A stretch of DNA of 64,000 nucleotides from Novosphingobium sp. Rr 2-17 (GCF_000272475.1 NZ_AKFJ01000085.1:1-64000); one strand, 5' to 3'. Positions 1 to 8,763 are shown, counted from the stretch's first letter. Notes: generated from the letters alone by a model not told the origin. Translations and numbers: made by a program.

Positions 1-10
1 AGAAACGGCG

Positions 11-451
11 ATGATCGTCCAGACCATCCAACTCGCGCTCACGCCGGTCTTCGTCCTCGTCGCGATCGGCAATATCCTCAGCATCCTGTCGACCCGCCAG
101 GGCCGCGTTGTCGATCGCGCGCGTATTCTGCAGAGCCGGCACGGCGAAACCCAAGGTCCGATGCACGACATGATCGTGCAGGAATTGCGCCTGGTGGACC
201 GCCGCATGGGCCTCATCACCCACGCAGTGCGCTTCATGGTGTTATCGGGCTTGGCGATCGGGGTGACGGTGGCGATCCTGTTTCTTTCGGGCCTGGGCGG
301 ACTGGACTGGCATTCCGCCGCCGCGGTAACGTTCCTGGGCGCGATCATGCTGCTGGTGATCGCGCTCATGTTGTTCCTGAACGAGATCCAGGTGGCAGCA
401 GAAGCCTTGCGCATCCCGCGCGACTATCTGGAACTGCACCGCGAGATTTGA
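11..451 (+). CDS. DUF2721 family membrane protein
   Basis: A 146-residue inner-membrane protein of unknown function. It has a hydrophobic N-terminal segment (about residues 5-25), a basic stretch (RQGRVVDRAR) typical of the DUF2721 family, a soluble middle, and two closely spaced membrane helices (about 74-94 and 102-123). The ATG at 11 is the first in-frame start, but only ten bases precede it in the window, so an operon partner upstream cannot be excluded. The length fits the family. No enzymatic motif is visible. Family assignment rests on sequence resemblance recalled from memory. Confidence 0.75.
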   Translation: MIVQTIQLALTPVFVLVAIGNILSILSTRQGRVVDRARILQSRHGETQGPMHDMIVQELRLVDRRMGLITHAVRFMVLSGLAIGVTVAILFLSGLGGLDWHSAAAVTFLGAIMLLVIALMLFLNEIQVAAEALRIPRDYLELHREI

Positions 452-586
452 TGGGCGATTTGATGTGTCTCACCTGAGCGCATCGAACCCGGTCCCGCAT
501 TTACTTCCACGTTTCAGCCAGGGCTTCCCGCACGCAGCGATCGACGGTATCTCATAGCGCACCGATGTCTTGCGTGGGAGCACGTC

Positions 587-1099
587 ATGATACGCATGCT
601 TTGCCTATTGTTACTGGCCGCAACGCCCGCAGCCGCACAAGAGACGCGCTCGTTGTCGGCGGGGGGCACGTCTCCGCGTGCCGCGATCGACCAACTCGGC
701 TGGCTGGTTGGAAGTTGGACCGGCGAGGCGATGGGCGATCGCGTGGCCGAAACGTATTCGGCGCCGCTGGGCGGAAGGATCGTCGGCCATTTTGTGGCCG
801 GCGATGGAAAGGGTGGTGTGTCTTTCACCGAGTTGGTCGAATACGTGCCGCTCAACGGCTCCATCGCATACCGGGTGCGTCACTTCGGGCCGGATATGAA
901 GGGGTGGGAAGACAAGATCGGAGTACCCGTTGTGTTTCCCCTGGTCGCGGTGGAAGGCGCAAGGTGGTATTTCGATGGCATGACGATCGATCGCACGGGG
1001 CCGGACGCACTGACCATGTGGGTGCGTATCGGCGATGGCGCAAAAGCCAACGAAGTACCGTTTCGGTTAAAGCGCGCTGAAGGCAGCGCTAAGCCTTAG
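587..1099 (+). CDS. Exported DUF6265-like protein
   Basis: A 170-residue protein with a clear Sec signal peptide (hydrophobic residues 4-17, cleavage expected after ATPAAA near residue 17). The mature part contains LGWLVGSWTGEA, then a YSAPLGGRIVGHF segment. This is the pattern of DUF6265, a small lipocalin-like beta-rich family of unknown role, likely periplasmic. The ATG at 587 gives the intact signal peptide. It converges with the acyl-AMP ligase gene downstream, about 40 bases away. No catalytic role is assigned. Confidence 0.75.
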   Translation: MIRMLCLLLLAATPAAAQETRSLSAGGTSPRAAIDQLGWLVGSWTGEAMGDRVAETYSAPLGGRIVGHFVAGDGKGGVSFTELVEYVPLNGSIAYRVRHFGPDMKGWEDKIGVPVVFPLVAVEGARWYFDGMTIDRTGPDALTMWVRIGDGAKANEVPFRLKRAEGSAKP

Positions 1100-1139
1100 A
1101 GGGGAAATAGATTGGGGGCGGCGAACCCCCAACCAGCCG

Positions 1140-2900
1140 TCAAGCCGCCAGATTGAACGGCTCGATCTCGCCCGAGAGGTACAGCTTCTTGGCCTTGGCG
1201 CGGCTGAGTTTGCCCGAGCTGGTGCGTGGCAGGCTCTTTGGCGGGATCAGTTCGACCACGCAGTTCATGCCGGTGATCGAGCGGACCTTGTCGCGGATCA
1301 TATTGCGCAGTTCGATGCGCTTGTCGGGATCGGAGACGCGGCAGTGGACGAGCACGGCCGGGGCTTCCTCGCCATTTTCGGTCTCGACCGAGAAGGCGGC
1401 GATGTCGCCATGGTTGAAGCCGGGCAATTGCTCCACCGCCCACTCGATGTCCTGGGGCCAATGGTTCTTGCCGTTGATGATGATCATGTCTTTGGCGCGG
1501 CCGACGATGAACAAGTAGCCATCGGCCATATAGCCCATGTCGCCGGTGTCCAGCCAGCCATCGACCAGGCACGCTGCCGTCGCTTCGGGATCGCGGAAGT
1601 AGGAATGCATGACGCTGACGCCGCGGCACCAGACTTTGCCGATCTTGTGGTCGCTCAGCGATCCGCCGTCTTCACCCCGGATCACGACTTCCATGTCCTG
1701 CACCGGCTTGCCGCAATTGACGATGGCGCGGTAGCGGGCAGGGCGGCTGAGGTCGCGGGGGCTACCCGACAGACGCTCTTCCTCGACCAGTTCGACGCGG
1801 ATGCCTTCGCCCGGCGGCATGATGGTGACCGCCAGCGTCGCTTCGGCCAGGCCATAGCTGGGCAGGAAGGCGGAGGCCTTGAACCCGGCATCGGCATAAG
1901 CATTGACGAAGCTTTGCATCACATCGGGCCGGATCATGTCGGCACCGTTGCCGGCCAGGCGCCAGCGCGACAAGTCGAAGCGGTCGGCAACGCCGGTTTG
2001 GCTGGAGATGCGGCGGGCGCAGATGTCGTAGCCGAACGTCGGTGAGTACGAGATCGTGGTGCCCCGGTTGCGGGTGATGAGATCGAGCCACGCCAGCGGG
2101 CGACGGGCGAAATCCTCGGTCTTGAGGTAGTCGCCCGAAACCTGGTTCGCGATCAGCGACAGGAAGCAGCCGACCAAGCCCATGTCGTGATACCACGGCA
2201 GCCACGAAATGCAGCGGTCGTTCGGTTCCACTTCCATGCCGTGGCTGTGGCTGGCGAGGTTCGACAGCAGCGAGCGGTGCGTCACCGCGACGCCATGGGG
2301 AAACCGGGTGGAGCCCGAGGAATACTGCAGATAGCAGATGTCGTCGGCGAGTGGCTTGGGCAGTTCGACCGGCACGGTATCGCGCGCGGCGAAGTCAGCC
2401 CAGGTCGCGTGACCGCAGCCTTGGCGCTGCGCGGCGGCGGCGGTCATCTCGGCGATTTCGTCGGGACCGACCAGCAGCAGCGGGTCGGAGCTGGCAAGCT
2501 GGACCGAAAGTTGCTCGATATAGTTGTCCTTGCCGCCAAAGCTGGTCGGCAGTGGCAGCGGCACCGGCCAGGCGCCGGCGTAGACGGCACCGCAGAACAG
2601 GGCGGCGAAATCGGTCCCGGTTTCTGCGATCAAAGCGATGCGGTCGTTCGGCTTCACGCCGCGCGCGATCAGCGCATAAGCGACGCTCAGCGCATCGCGG
2701 CGCAGTTCGGAATAGGGATAGACGCGGGTCAAAGTGCCGCGCGCGTCGTGAAAATTGAAGCCGCGCTTGCCCTGCGCGGCATAGTCCAGCGCATCGCAGA
2801 ACGTCTCGAAGTCCGCAAAGCGGCGCTCCAGCACGTCTTCGTTGGGGGTGGCGACAAGTGCTCCACCGGTATTCGGCACCAAGCTGATGGTGTCGGCCAT
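1140..2900 (-). CDS. Fatty acyl-AMP ligase (FAAL-type AMP-binding enzyme)
   Basis: A 586-residue adenylate-forming enzyme. It has the P-loop-like core YLQYSSGSTRFPHG near residue 190, SYGLAEATLAV near 345, DTGDMGYMADGYLF near 450, and the C-terminal lysine motif PRTSSGKLSRAK near 560. The order and wording of these motifs match FAAL (FadD32/FadD26-like) proteins rather than acyl-CoA synthetases. FAALs activate fatty acids to acyl-AMP and usually pass them to a carrier protein or polyketide synthase. No carrier protein, PKS or NRPS gene lies nearby, so its acceptor is unknown. It is divergent from recX. Whether the FAAL-specific insertion is complete would need an alignment. Confidence 0.85.
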   Translation of the reverse strand: MADTISLVPNTGGALVATPNEDVLERRFADFETFCDALDYAAQGKRGFNFHDARGTLTRVYPYSELRRDALSVAYALIARGVKPNDRIALIAETGTDFAALFCGAVYAGAWPVPLPLPTSFGGKDNYIEQLSVQLASSDPLLLVGPDEIAEMTAAAAQRQGCGHATWADFAARDTVPVELPKPLADDICYLQYSSGSTRFPHGVAVTHRSLLSNLASHSHGMEVEPNDRCISWLPWYHDMGLVGCFLSLIANQVSGDYLKTEDFARRPLAWLDLITRNRGTTISYSPTFGYDICARRISSQTGVADRFDLSRWRLAGNGADMIRPDVMQSFVNAYADAGFKASAFLPSYGLAEATLAVTIMPPGEGIRVELVEEERLSGSPRDLSRPARYRAIVNCGKPVQDMEVVIRGEDGGSLSDHKIGKVWCRGVSVMHSYFRDPEATAACLVDGWLDTGDMGYMADGYLFIVGRAKDMIIINGKNHWPQDIEWAVEQLPGFNHGDIAAFSVETENGEEAPAVLVHCRVSDPDKRIELRNMIRDKVRSITGMNCVVELIPPKSLPRTSSGKLSRAKAKKLYLSGEIEPFNLAA

Positions 2901-3048
2901 GTGTTCTAACCCGTTGTAGTTATACCGTTATCGCCGCCAAACTGAGCTTCTATCCGGCGCTACCTGAACCACAGATAACCACACGAACCCAACCCCGCCT
3001 CCGCGCACTCTCCTCATTCCAAGCGGACTGTGGCACGAATAGGGCAGC

Positions 3049-3597
3049 ATGTCCGCCAAGCGTCGCAATCCATCCCTGTTGAACCGCAACCGCCTCGACG
3101 AGTTGGCGCTGGCCTATGTCGCGCGTTTCGCCACGACGCAAGCCAAGCTGCGCGCTTATCTGCAGCGCAAGATCAAGGAACGCGGCTGGGAGGAGGGGGA
3201 GGATCGCCCCGATCTGGATGCTCTGGTCGAGAAGCACGTCGCGGCAGGCTATGTCGATGATGCGGTATGGGCACGGATGAAGGCGGGCAGCCTGCTGCGG
3301 CGCGGCTATGGCGCACGGCGGGTGGGCGAGGCGATGGGTCAGGCGGGCGTGTCGCAGGACTTGCGTGAGGATGTGCGGCCGGACGAGGGGGCGGAACGCC
3401 GCGCCGCGCTGGTGCTGGCAAGGCGGCGGCGGCTGGGTCCGTTCGCGCTGCAGGCGCCCGATCGGCCCACGCGTGAGAAGCATATCGCGGCGATGCTGCG
3501 GGCCGGGCATCGGCTCGACATCGCCCGCCGGATCATCGATGCCGACGATCCGCAATCGGTCGAGGATTGGGCCGATTCGCCATTCGGAGAAGATTGA
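3049..3597 (+). CDS. recX: RecX family regulator of RecA
   Basis: A 182-residue protein built of short helical modules, with AYVARFATTQAKLRAYLQRK near the N-terminus and a second module LVEKHVAAGYVDDAVWA followed by a tyrosine-glycine stretch (RRGYGARRV). This is the RecX arrangement. RecX proteins bind RecA filaments and limit recombinase activity in the cytoplasm. The gene is not next to recA, which is common in alphaproteobacteria. The third module is more divergent (ERRAALVLARRRRLG). Its TGA stop directly abuts the GTG start of the next gene, so the two are probably co-transcribed and translationally coupled. Confidence 0.85.
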   Translation: MSAKRRNPSLLNRNRLDELALAYVARFATTQAKLRAYLQRKIKERGWEEGEDRPDLDALVEKHVAAGYVDDAVWARMKAGSLLRRGYGARRVGEAMGQAGVSQDLREDVRPDEGAERRAALVLARRRRLGPFALQAPDRPTREKHIAAMLRAGHRLDIARRIIDADDPQSVEDWADSPFGED

Positions 3598-4092
3598 GTG
3601 CGCCTGAGTAAAGCTGTCGTCGCCATCGCCATGCTGGCTATCGCGGGTTGCTCGCCGACTGGGCAAAGCGCCACGGCGGACCCGTCGCAGGCAGCGTCGG
3701 CGGCAGCGGTTCACTCCGAATCGGGCCTGCGCATCATCCCGTTGACCGTCGCCTCCGCGAATGGCGCACACATGTTCCGTGTCGAAGTGGCAGCCACGCA
3801 AGAGCAGCAGGCCAAGGGGCTGATGTTCCGCACCAAGATGGGCGCGGACGAAGGAATGCTCTTTCCGCACGAAAAGCCGCACAAGACCGCCTTCTGGATG
3901 CGCAATACGGTGATCCCGCTCGACATCATCTTCATCGGTGCCGATCGGCGCATCCTCAACATCGCGGCCAATGCCGTGCCTTACGACGAAACGCCGCTGC
4001 CTTCGGCGGGGGTCACTGCTGGTGTGCTGGAGCTGAATGGCGGCCGGGCGGCGGAACTGGGAATCAAACCTGGCGACAAGGTGAGCTGGTAA
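3598..4092 (+). CDS. DUF192 (UPF0127) lipoprotein
   Basis: A 164-residue protein starting at a GTG that abuts the recX stop codon. Residues 1-18 form a lipoprotein signal with a lipobox ending in IAGC (Cys18). A short Ser/Ala-rich linker leads to the DUF192 domain, recognisable by KGLMFRTKMGADEGMLF and FWMRNTVIPLDIIFI. DUF192 proteins are widespread small exported beta-barrel-like proteins of unknown function. The ATGs inside the signal peptide are unlikely starts because the basic n-region would be lost. Confidence 0.88.
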   Translation: MRLSKAVVAIAMLAIAGCSPTGQSATADPSQAASAAAVHSESGLRIIPLTVASANGAHMFRVEVAATQEQQAKGLMFRTKMGADEGMLFPHEKPHKTAFWMRNTVIPLDIIFIGADRRILNIAANAVPYDETPLPSAGVTAGVLELNGGRAAELGIKPGDKVSW

Positions 4093-4160
4093 CGCAAATC
4101 GCGTCGTCCCTTGCGCTGGGCTCTTGCCTAAACGGGGGCAGAAGGGCTAACGCGCGGGCC

Positions 4161-4568
4161 ATGGGAATCCTCGGCAAGATCTTCACCTGGTGGGACGGCG
4201 CCACCATCGGCACCTCGCTTTTCAGCTCGCGCTTTGGCGAGCACGTTGGCACCGACGCGCAAGGCAACAAGTACTTTCGCTCGACTAGCAAGAAAGTGAA
4301 GACCACCGAGGGCTATGAAAAGCGCTGGGTGATGTACGCTGGCGCCAACGACGCCAGCAAGGTGCCTGCCGAATGGCATGGCTGGCTGCACCATTCCTAC
4401 GATGGCGTGCCCGAAAGCCACTTGCCGCCGCCGCGCATCTGGGAAGTGGATTACACCCCCAACGCCACCGGCACCGTATCCGCCTATCGCCCGCAAGGCT
4501 CGCTGGAGCGGGGCGGCAAGCGCGCCGCCGCCACGGGCGACTACGAAGCCTGGTCTCCCGAAGCCTGA
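4161..4568 (+). CDS. NADH:ubiquinone oxidoreductase subunit NDUFA12 family
   Basis: A 135-residue homologue of the complex I accessory subunit NDUFA12 (B17.2). Visible family signatures are DAQGNKYFR, the arginine-tryptophan pair in KRWVMYAG, VPAEWHGWLHH, and a proline-rich C-terminus with YRPQGSL. In alphaproteobacteria this subunit sits at the cytoplasmic side of respiratory complex I, and its gene commonly lies away from the nuo operon, as here. The ATG at 4161 gives the canonical N-terminus MGILGKIFTWWDG. The gene is close to the flanking lipoprotein genes (68 and 10 bases), suggesting one transcript. Confidence 0.9.
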   Translation: MGILGKIFTWWDGATIGTSLFSSRFGEHVGTDAQGNKYFRSTSKKVKTTEGYEKRWVMYAGANDASKVPAEWHGWLHHSYDGVPESHLPPPRIWEVDYTPNATGTVSAYRPQGSLERGGKRAAATGDYEAWSPEA

Positions 4569-4578
4569 GGGCGGTCCG

Positions 4579-5223
4579 GTGAAGCGGACCGTCGCGATCC
4601 TGGGGCTGGCGTTCGCCGTGGCTGCGTGCGGCAAAGGCGAGCCGCCGCCGCAAGTCGATGACACCGGCGTACCCGATGCGATCGCGGGAATGCAGGCCGG
4701 CCCGGCGCAGGCTTTGCAAGGCCAGCAGCTTGGCACCCCGAACAAAGACCGCGTCGTCACTCTGGGCGTGCTGAACAAGCGCAACAACATCACCCAGGAT
4801 CTGGTGATGAAGCCCGGTGAATCGCGCCGCCTCGGCAACTTGGTGGTGAAGGTTGATACCTGCGACAAGTCGCTGCCCTGGGAGCGTCCGCAGGATGAAG
4901 GCGCGTTCGTGCAGGTGTTCATCGAGGAGCGCCGCAACGCCGAAGAGAAGCTGGCTTGGCGCAAAGTGTTCTCGGGCTGGCTGTTCAAGAATTCGCCGGG
5001 CCTCAACCCTGTCCAGCACCCAGTCTACGACGTGTGGATCAAGTCCTGCGCGATGAGTTTTCCGGGTGAGGAAGAAAGCCCCGCCTCGGCGGCTGCTTCC
5101 AGCAGCGCCAAGAAAGCGTCCGGCAGCGCGAGCACGTCGGCGGCGACGGCCTCACCATCGCCTGCGGCCTCACCGTCATCGACCCCCAGCGCTTCGGATT
5201 CTGCTACACCCGACGCGGAGTAG
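4579..5223 (+). CDS. DUF2155 lipoprotein
   Basis: A 214-residue predicted lipoprotein (GTG start; lipobox AVAAC, Cys17). The DUF2155 domain runs from about residue 58 to 160 and holds paired cysteines (VDTCDKS and WIKSC). DUF2155 is a conserved alphaproteobacterial family of unknown function. After the domain there is a roughly 45-residue Ser/Ala/Pro-rich tail of low complexity. The last 199 bases overlap the 3' end of the convergent aat gene, so the tail and the conserved WIKSC segment are read on both strands. Confidence 0.85.
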   Translation: MKRTVAILGLAFAVAACGKGEPPPQVDDTGVPDAIAGMQAGPAQALQGQQLGTPNKDRVVTLGVLNKRNNITQDLVMKPGESRRLGNLVVKVDTCDKSLPWERPQDEGAFVQVFIEERRNAEEKLAWRKVFSGWLFKNSPGLNPVQHPVYDVWIKSCAMSFPGEEESPASAAASSSAKKASGSASTSAATASPSPAASPSSTPSASDSATPDAE

Positions 5224-5855
5224 GCCAGCGGGCCTTGTGCGGCCTGCAGCATTCGCAAGTAGCGCTTCTGAGGGATTTCCACCGCGCCCAGCGATTCGAG
5301 ATGCGGGGTAAGGAACTGGCAGTCGAGCACGGTCACGCCCGCCCGCCGCAGCGCCGCCACCAGCCACGCCAGCGCGACCTTGGACGTATCGCTTTCGCGC
5401 GAGAACATCGATTCGCCGCAGAACGCGCGGTCGAACCCGACGCCGTAGAGGCCGCCGACCAGTTCTCCTTCCTGGTTCCACACCTCGATCGAATGGGCTC
5501 GGCCCAGAAAATGCAGGTTTACGTAGCTCGCCTGGATGCGGTGACTGATCCAACTGCCGCTGTTAGCGGCGGCGCCATCGGCACTGGCGTCGTTCACGGG
5601 GCGCGGCGCGGCGCACTCGTCCATGACCCGCTCAAACGCCTGATTGCAGGTCACGGTGAACCGTCCGCGCCGCAAAGTGCGGGCCAGCGAGTGCGAAAGG
5701 CGGAACTTGTCGAGCGGCAGGATCGCGCGCAGGCGCGGCTCGATCCAGAAGATTTCGGCATCGTCGCGGCTGTCCGCCATCGGAAATATTCCGCTGCGGT
5801 AGGCCAGCATCAATAGCTCGGCCTCGATTAACGGCTCGGATCGGGGGGCATGCAC
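5025..5855 (-). CDS. aat: Leucyl/phenylalanyl-tRNA--protein transferase
   Basis: A 276-residue enzyme that transfers Leu or Phe from aminoacyl-tRNA to N-terminal Lys/Arg of proteins, creating N-degrons for ClpS/ClpAP. Visible family motifs: YRSGIFPMAD near residue 20, FWIEPR, FCGESMFSRESDTSK near 157, LDCQFLTPHLESLGA near 190. It is longer than the common 230-250 residues for two reasons. A Ser/Ala/Gly-rich insert follows AAPRPVNDA near residue 90, and a C-terminal extension of about 65 residues is encoded on the antisense of the DUF2155 gene. No earlier in-frame stop exists, so the extension is real in this sequence. Confidence 0.92.
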   Translation of the reverse strand: MHAPRSEPLIEAELLMLAYRSGIFPMADSRDDAEIFWIEPRLRAILPLDKFRLSHSLARTLRRGRFTVTCNQAFERVMDECAAPRPVNDASADGAAANSGSWISHRIQASYVNLHFLGRAHSIEVWNQEGELVGGLYGVGFDRAFCGESMFSRESDTSKVALAWLVAALRRAGVTVLDCQFLTPHLESLGAVEIPQKRYLRMLQAAQGPLAYSASGVAESEALGVDDGEAAGDGEAVAADVLALPDAFLALLEAAAEAGLSSSPGKLIAQDLIHTS

Positions 5856-5983
5856 GAAGCCAGTTTAGCAGATAGCAGGCTTTGCGCACACATAGAGTCA
5901 GGCCACCGACAGGCACTGTCGTTCAGTGTGTTTTCAACCCCCTTGCCATCCCAGCCGTCTGGCTCTAGGAGCAGCCCGCCCGC

Positions 5984-6059
5984 AGGAGTGTAGCTCAGTT
6001 GGTAGAGCATCGGTCTCCAAAACCGAGGGCCCACGGTTCGAGTCCGTGCACTCCTGCCA
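5984..6059 (+). tRNA. tRNA-Trp (CCA anticodon)
   Basis: A complete 76-nt cloverleaf. The acceptor stem pairs AGGAGTG (5984-5990) with CACTCCT (6049-6055), followed by discriminator G and an encoded CCA end. The anticodon stem TCGGT/ACCGA encloses the loop CTCCAAA, giving anticodon CCA at 6017-6019. The T-arm GGTTCGAGTCC is canonical. A tRNA-Trp just upstream of secE-nusG is a recurrent bacterial arrangement. Confidence 0.97.
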
Positions 6060-6300
6060 CTTTACCCATCGCCAGAGCCGATCTTCCCTTTTTGGGGGAT
6101 ACTGCCTGCGTGTTGGGGGTGCCCAAAGGTGGATCGGGGGCATCTGATGATTGTCCCGCATGGCGAACCGCGTTAGGCGTGTCGCGGCCTTGCCAATTGC
6201 TTCGCGACGACTAGGAGGACTGATCCGCCGAATCGGGTGATCGCAGGCGGGCCGGAAAGGGCCGCGGCGGCGGGCGTAGCGGGGAAAGAGCTTAGTCCAC

Positions 6301-7812
6301 ATGCATGGCAGCGCGCGCCCCGAAGCGGGCGAAACCGGCAAGACCTATCGCGAGATTCGCCACGAAGCCGTTTGGCTCGGGATCGTCCTGTCGTTCCTGG
6401 CAGCGCTTCCCGTCATGGTTTCGTGGACGCCGCAGATGACCGACTATCCCTCGCATCTGGCGGGCTACAAAGTCATGCTCGACCATGGGCACGACCCGTT
6501 CCTGACGCGCTACTTCCTGTTCAAGTGGGAGTGGACAGGGAACCTCGGCGTCGAGCTGCTGATGGTTCCGCTGGCGCCGTTGCTGGGGCTGGAGCAGGCG
6601 GGACGGCTGATCGTCGCGATGATCCCGTTCCTGACCGGCATGGCGATCATGGCGGTCACCTGGTCGCTGCACAAACGCGTCGGCGTGGGCGCGATCCTGG
6701 CGTTCGCGATGATCTGGTCGCCCTCGTTCCTGATGGGCTTCCTCAACTATTCCCTGTCGCTCGCCCTGGCGCTGCTGGCCTTTGCCGCCTGGGTGCGGGC
6801 GGAAGGGTGGCGCTGGCGCTGGGCGATGTTCGTGCCGGTCGGCTTTGTGGTGTGGCTGTGCCACGTGTCCGGCTGGGGCGTACTGGGCGTCATGGTGTTC
6901 GGCTACGAATGGAGCCGCCGCAAGTCCTGGCTGGACTGGCAGCCCTTCCTCAAGCCTTGGCCGTTGATCTTTCCGCTGGTGCCGATGTTGCTGGGCATGG
7001 GTGCCAATACCCAGGTGTCCTACGGTCGCTATGGCGTGCTGCAGTACAAATGGACCATCCTGTACAAGGCAATGCGCAGTTACGATCCGGTGCTGGACAT
7101 CGTTAGCCTGTGCCTGGTGCTCGCAGCGATCGTGGTGGCGCTGGTCATGCGCCGGTTCGACGGGCGGCTGGGCTGGTCTGCGCTGATCTTGCTGATCTTG
7201 ACCATGGCCGTTCCGCGTCAGATTTTCGGGGGCGACTATGCGGATTATCGCCTGAGTACCACCGCGCTGCTGGTCGCCTGCCTTGCGATCGACTGGCAAG
7301 TGCGGCGCTGGGGGCTGGCGCTGGCCGGCTTGCTGTTCACCGTGCGGATCGCGATTACCACTATGGCCTGGTATGAAGACGCGCAAGTGTCGCACCAGTT
7401 GGTCGGGGCGCTGGAATACGTGCCCGAAGGATCGCGCGTTGCCACTGCCGTTGCCATTCCACGCGGGCAGTGGCTGTTCGGGCCGTTCGAACATTTCGGC
7501 AGTTTCGCGGTGGTGCGGCGCAGTGCCATGGAAAATTCCAACTTCGCGCTGCCCGACGTTCACATGCTGGCGATGCGCGAAACTCGGTATCGCTTCAACG
7601 ATCCCACCCAGCGTATCCTCTATTCGCCCAAGCAGCGGATCGACTTGCGCAAGTTCAAGCCCGCCCGCCATGCCGATTACTTGTGGTACATCGGCACGAT
7701 ACGGCCCGTGGCGATCCCCGAAGGCGCCAGAATCGTCTACAGCACCCCAAGCTCGTTCCTGGCGAGGCTGCCTGATGCGGTGGACCTTGCAAATCCGATG
7801 GACGGAAGCTAA
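6301..7812 (+). CDS. Polytopic membrane protein, GT-C-like, function unknown
   Basis: A 503-residue integral membrane protein with roughly nine or ten hydrophobic helices spread from residue 25 to about 360, then a soluble C-terminal domain of some 140 residues. The first periplasmic loop carries TDYPSHLAGYK, reminiscent of the acidic D-x-P-x-H loop of GT-C glycosyltransferases that use lipid-linked sugars. That resemblance is weak, so the enzymatic role is only a suggestion. The gene sits between tRNA-Trp and secE. The ATG at 6301 follows a purine-rich stretch (GGGGAAAGAG). Confidence 0.65.
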   Translation: MHGSARPEAGETGKTYREIRHEAVWLGIVLSFLAALPVMVSWTPQMTDYPSHLAGYKVMLDHGHDPFLTRYFLFKWEWTGNLGVELLMVPLAPLLGLEQAGRLIVAMIPFLTGMAIMAVTWSLHKRVGVGAILAFAMIWSPSFLMGFLNYSLSLALALLAFAAWVRAEGWRWRWAMFVPVGFVVWLCHVSGWGVLGVMVFGYEWSRRKSWLDWQPFLKPWPLIFPLVPMLLGMGANTQVSYGRYGVLQYKWTILYKAMRSYDPVLDIVSLCLVLAAIVVALVMRRFDGRLGWSALILLILTMAVPRQIFGGDYADYRLSTTALLVACLAIDWQVRRWGLALAGLLFTVRIAITTMAWYEDAQVSHQLVGALEYVPEGSRVATAVAIPRGQWLFGPFEHFGSFAVVRRSAMENSNFALPDVHMLAMRETRYRFNDPTQRILYSPKQRIDLRKFKPARHADYLWYIGTIRPVAIPEGARIVYSTPSSFLARLPDAVDLANPMDGS

Positions 7813-7930
7813 GTCACCTTCTCTTCCGACATAGGGATCTTGTTTTGCCCCTCCCGGCCTCAGCCGGGGCGGCGATGAGACCTAGGCGGAAGGGACGAAT
7901 TTCAAGCGAAGAAGAACGAGAACAGCGACG

Positions 7931-8125
7931 ATGGCCAAGATCACTCCCGGCGAATTCATGCGCCAGGTCCAGGCGGAAACGCGCAAGATCCACTGGCCTT
8001 CGCGCCAGGAAACAGTGACGACCGCGATTTTCGTCGGTCTGATGACTGTCGTGCTCGCGGTCTTCTTCCTCGGTATCGATGCGTTGTTCGGCTGGGTCGT
8101 CAGCTCGCTGCTGTCGCTGCTGTAA
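7931..8125 (+). CDS. secE: Preprotein translocase subunit SecE
   Basis: A 64-residue single-span SecE of the short alphaproteobacterial type. The amphipathic cytoplasmic helix RQVQAETRKIHWPSRQETVT carries the conserved K-x-x-W-P-S-R motif. One membrane helix follows (about residues 32-55). SecE clamps SecY in the SecYEG channel. The position 30 bases ahead of nusG is the near-universal secE-nusG operon. Confidence 0.95.
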   Translation: MAKITPGEFMRQVQAETRKIHWPSRQETVTTAIFVGLMTVVLAVFFLGIDALFGWVVSSLLSLL

Positions 8126-8155
8126 CCTAGACGCCAGTCTTAGTAAGAGAGAACC

Positions 8156-8692
8156 ATGGCCCGCTGGTACATCATTCACGCCTATTCCGGCTTTGAGAGC
8201 AAGGTGAAGGAATCCATCCTCTCCGAAGCAGAGCGGATGGGCCTTTCGCAGCTTGTCGAGGACGTCCAAGTCCCCGCCGAGACCATCACCGAGGTAAAGC
8301 GCGGCAAGAAGGTTCAGGTCGAACGCAAGACCATGCCTGGCTACGTGCTCGCCAAGCTGACCCTGAATGACGACGTCTACCACCTCGTCAAGAACACGCC
8401 CAAGGTCACCGGCTTCCTGGGGTCCATGGGCAAGCCGCAGGCGATCAGCGAGACCGAGGCTTCGCGCTACTTCGGCGCTGCCGAAGCTGCCGCTGCCGCG
8501 CCGCGCAAGCAAGTCAGCGTCGATTACGAAATCGGCGATTCGGTCAAGGTGCTCGACGGCCCGTTCGCCAGCTTCAATGGCGTCGTGGAAGAACTCGACT
8601 TCGACAAGAGCCGGGTCAAGGTTGCGGTTTCGATCTTCGGTCGCGCAACGCCGGTCGAACTCGACTTCGAACACGTCGAACTTACCAAGTAA
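8156..8692 (+). CDS. nusG: Transcription termination/antitermination protein NusG
   Basis: A 178-residue NusG. The N-terminal NGN domain begins ARWYIIHAYSGFESKVKE and contains RKTMPGYVLAKL. The C-terminal KOW domain shows DSVKVLDGPFASFNGVVEEL. NusG binds RNA polymerase, raises processivity, and links to Rho or ribosomal protein S10. It is co-transcribed with secE. The spacer of about 30 bases contains GAGAGAACC upstream of the ATG. Confidence 0.97.
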   Translation: MARWYIIHAYSGFESKVKESILSEAERMGLSQLVEDVQVPAETITEVKRGKKVQVERKTMPGYVLAKLTLNDDVYHLVKNTPKVTGFLGSMGKPQAISETEASRYFGAAEAAAAAPRKQVSVDYEIGDSVKVLDGPFASFNGVVEELDFDKSRVKVAVSIFGRATPVELDFEHVELTK

Positions 8693-8733
8693 CGGCACAG
8701 GCCGGGCCTATGCCCGGTTTACGTCCCTTCAAT

Positions 8734-8763
8734 CGCCCCGCGTGCCCTCAGGTGCGCGGGGCG
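8734..8763. terminator. Hairpin between convergent nusG and acetyltransferase genes
   Basis: A perfect 9-bp stem (CGCCCCGCG at 8734-8742 with CGCGGGGCG at 8755-8763) lies in the convergent junction and overlaps the 3' end of the acetyltransferase gene. A second smaller hairpin, CCGGGC-CTAT-GCCCGG, lies just upstream (8702-8717). Neither has a strong T-run, so termination is plausible but unproven. Confidence 0.45.
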
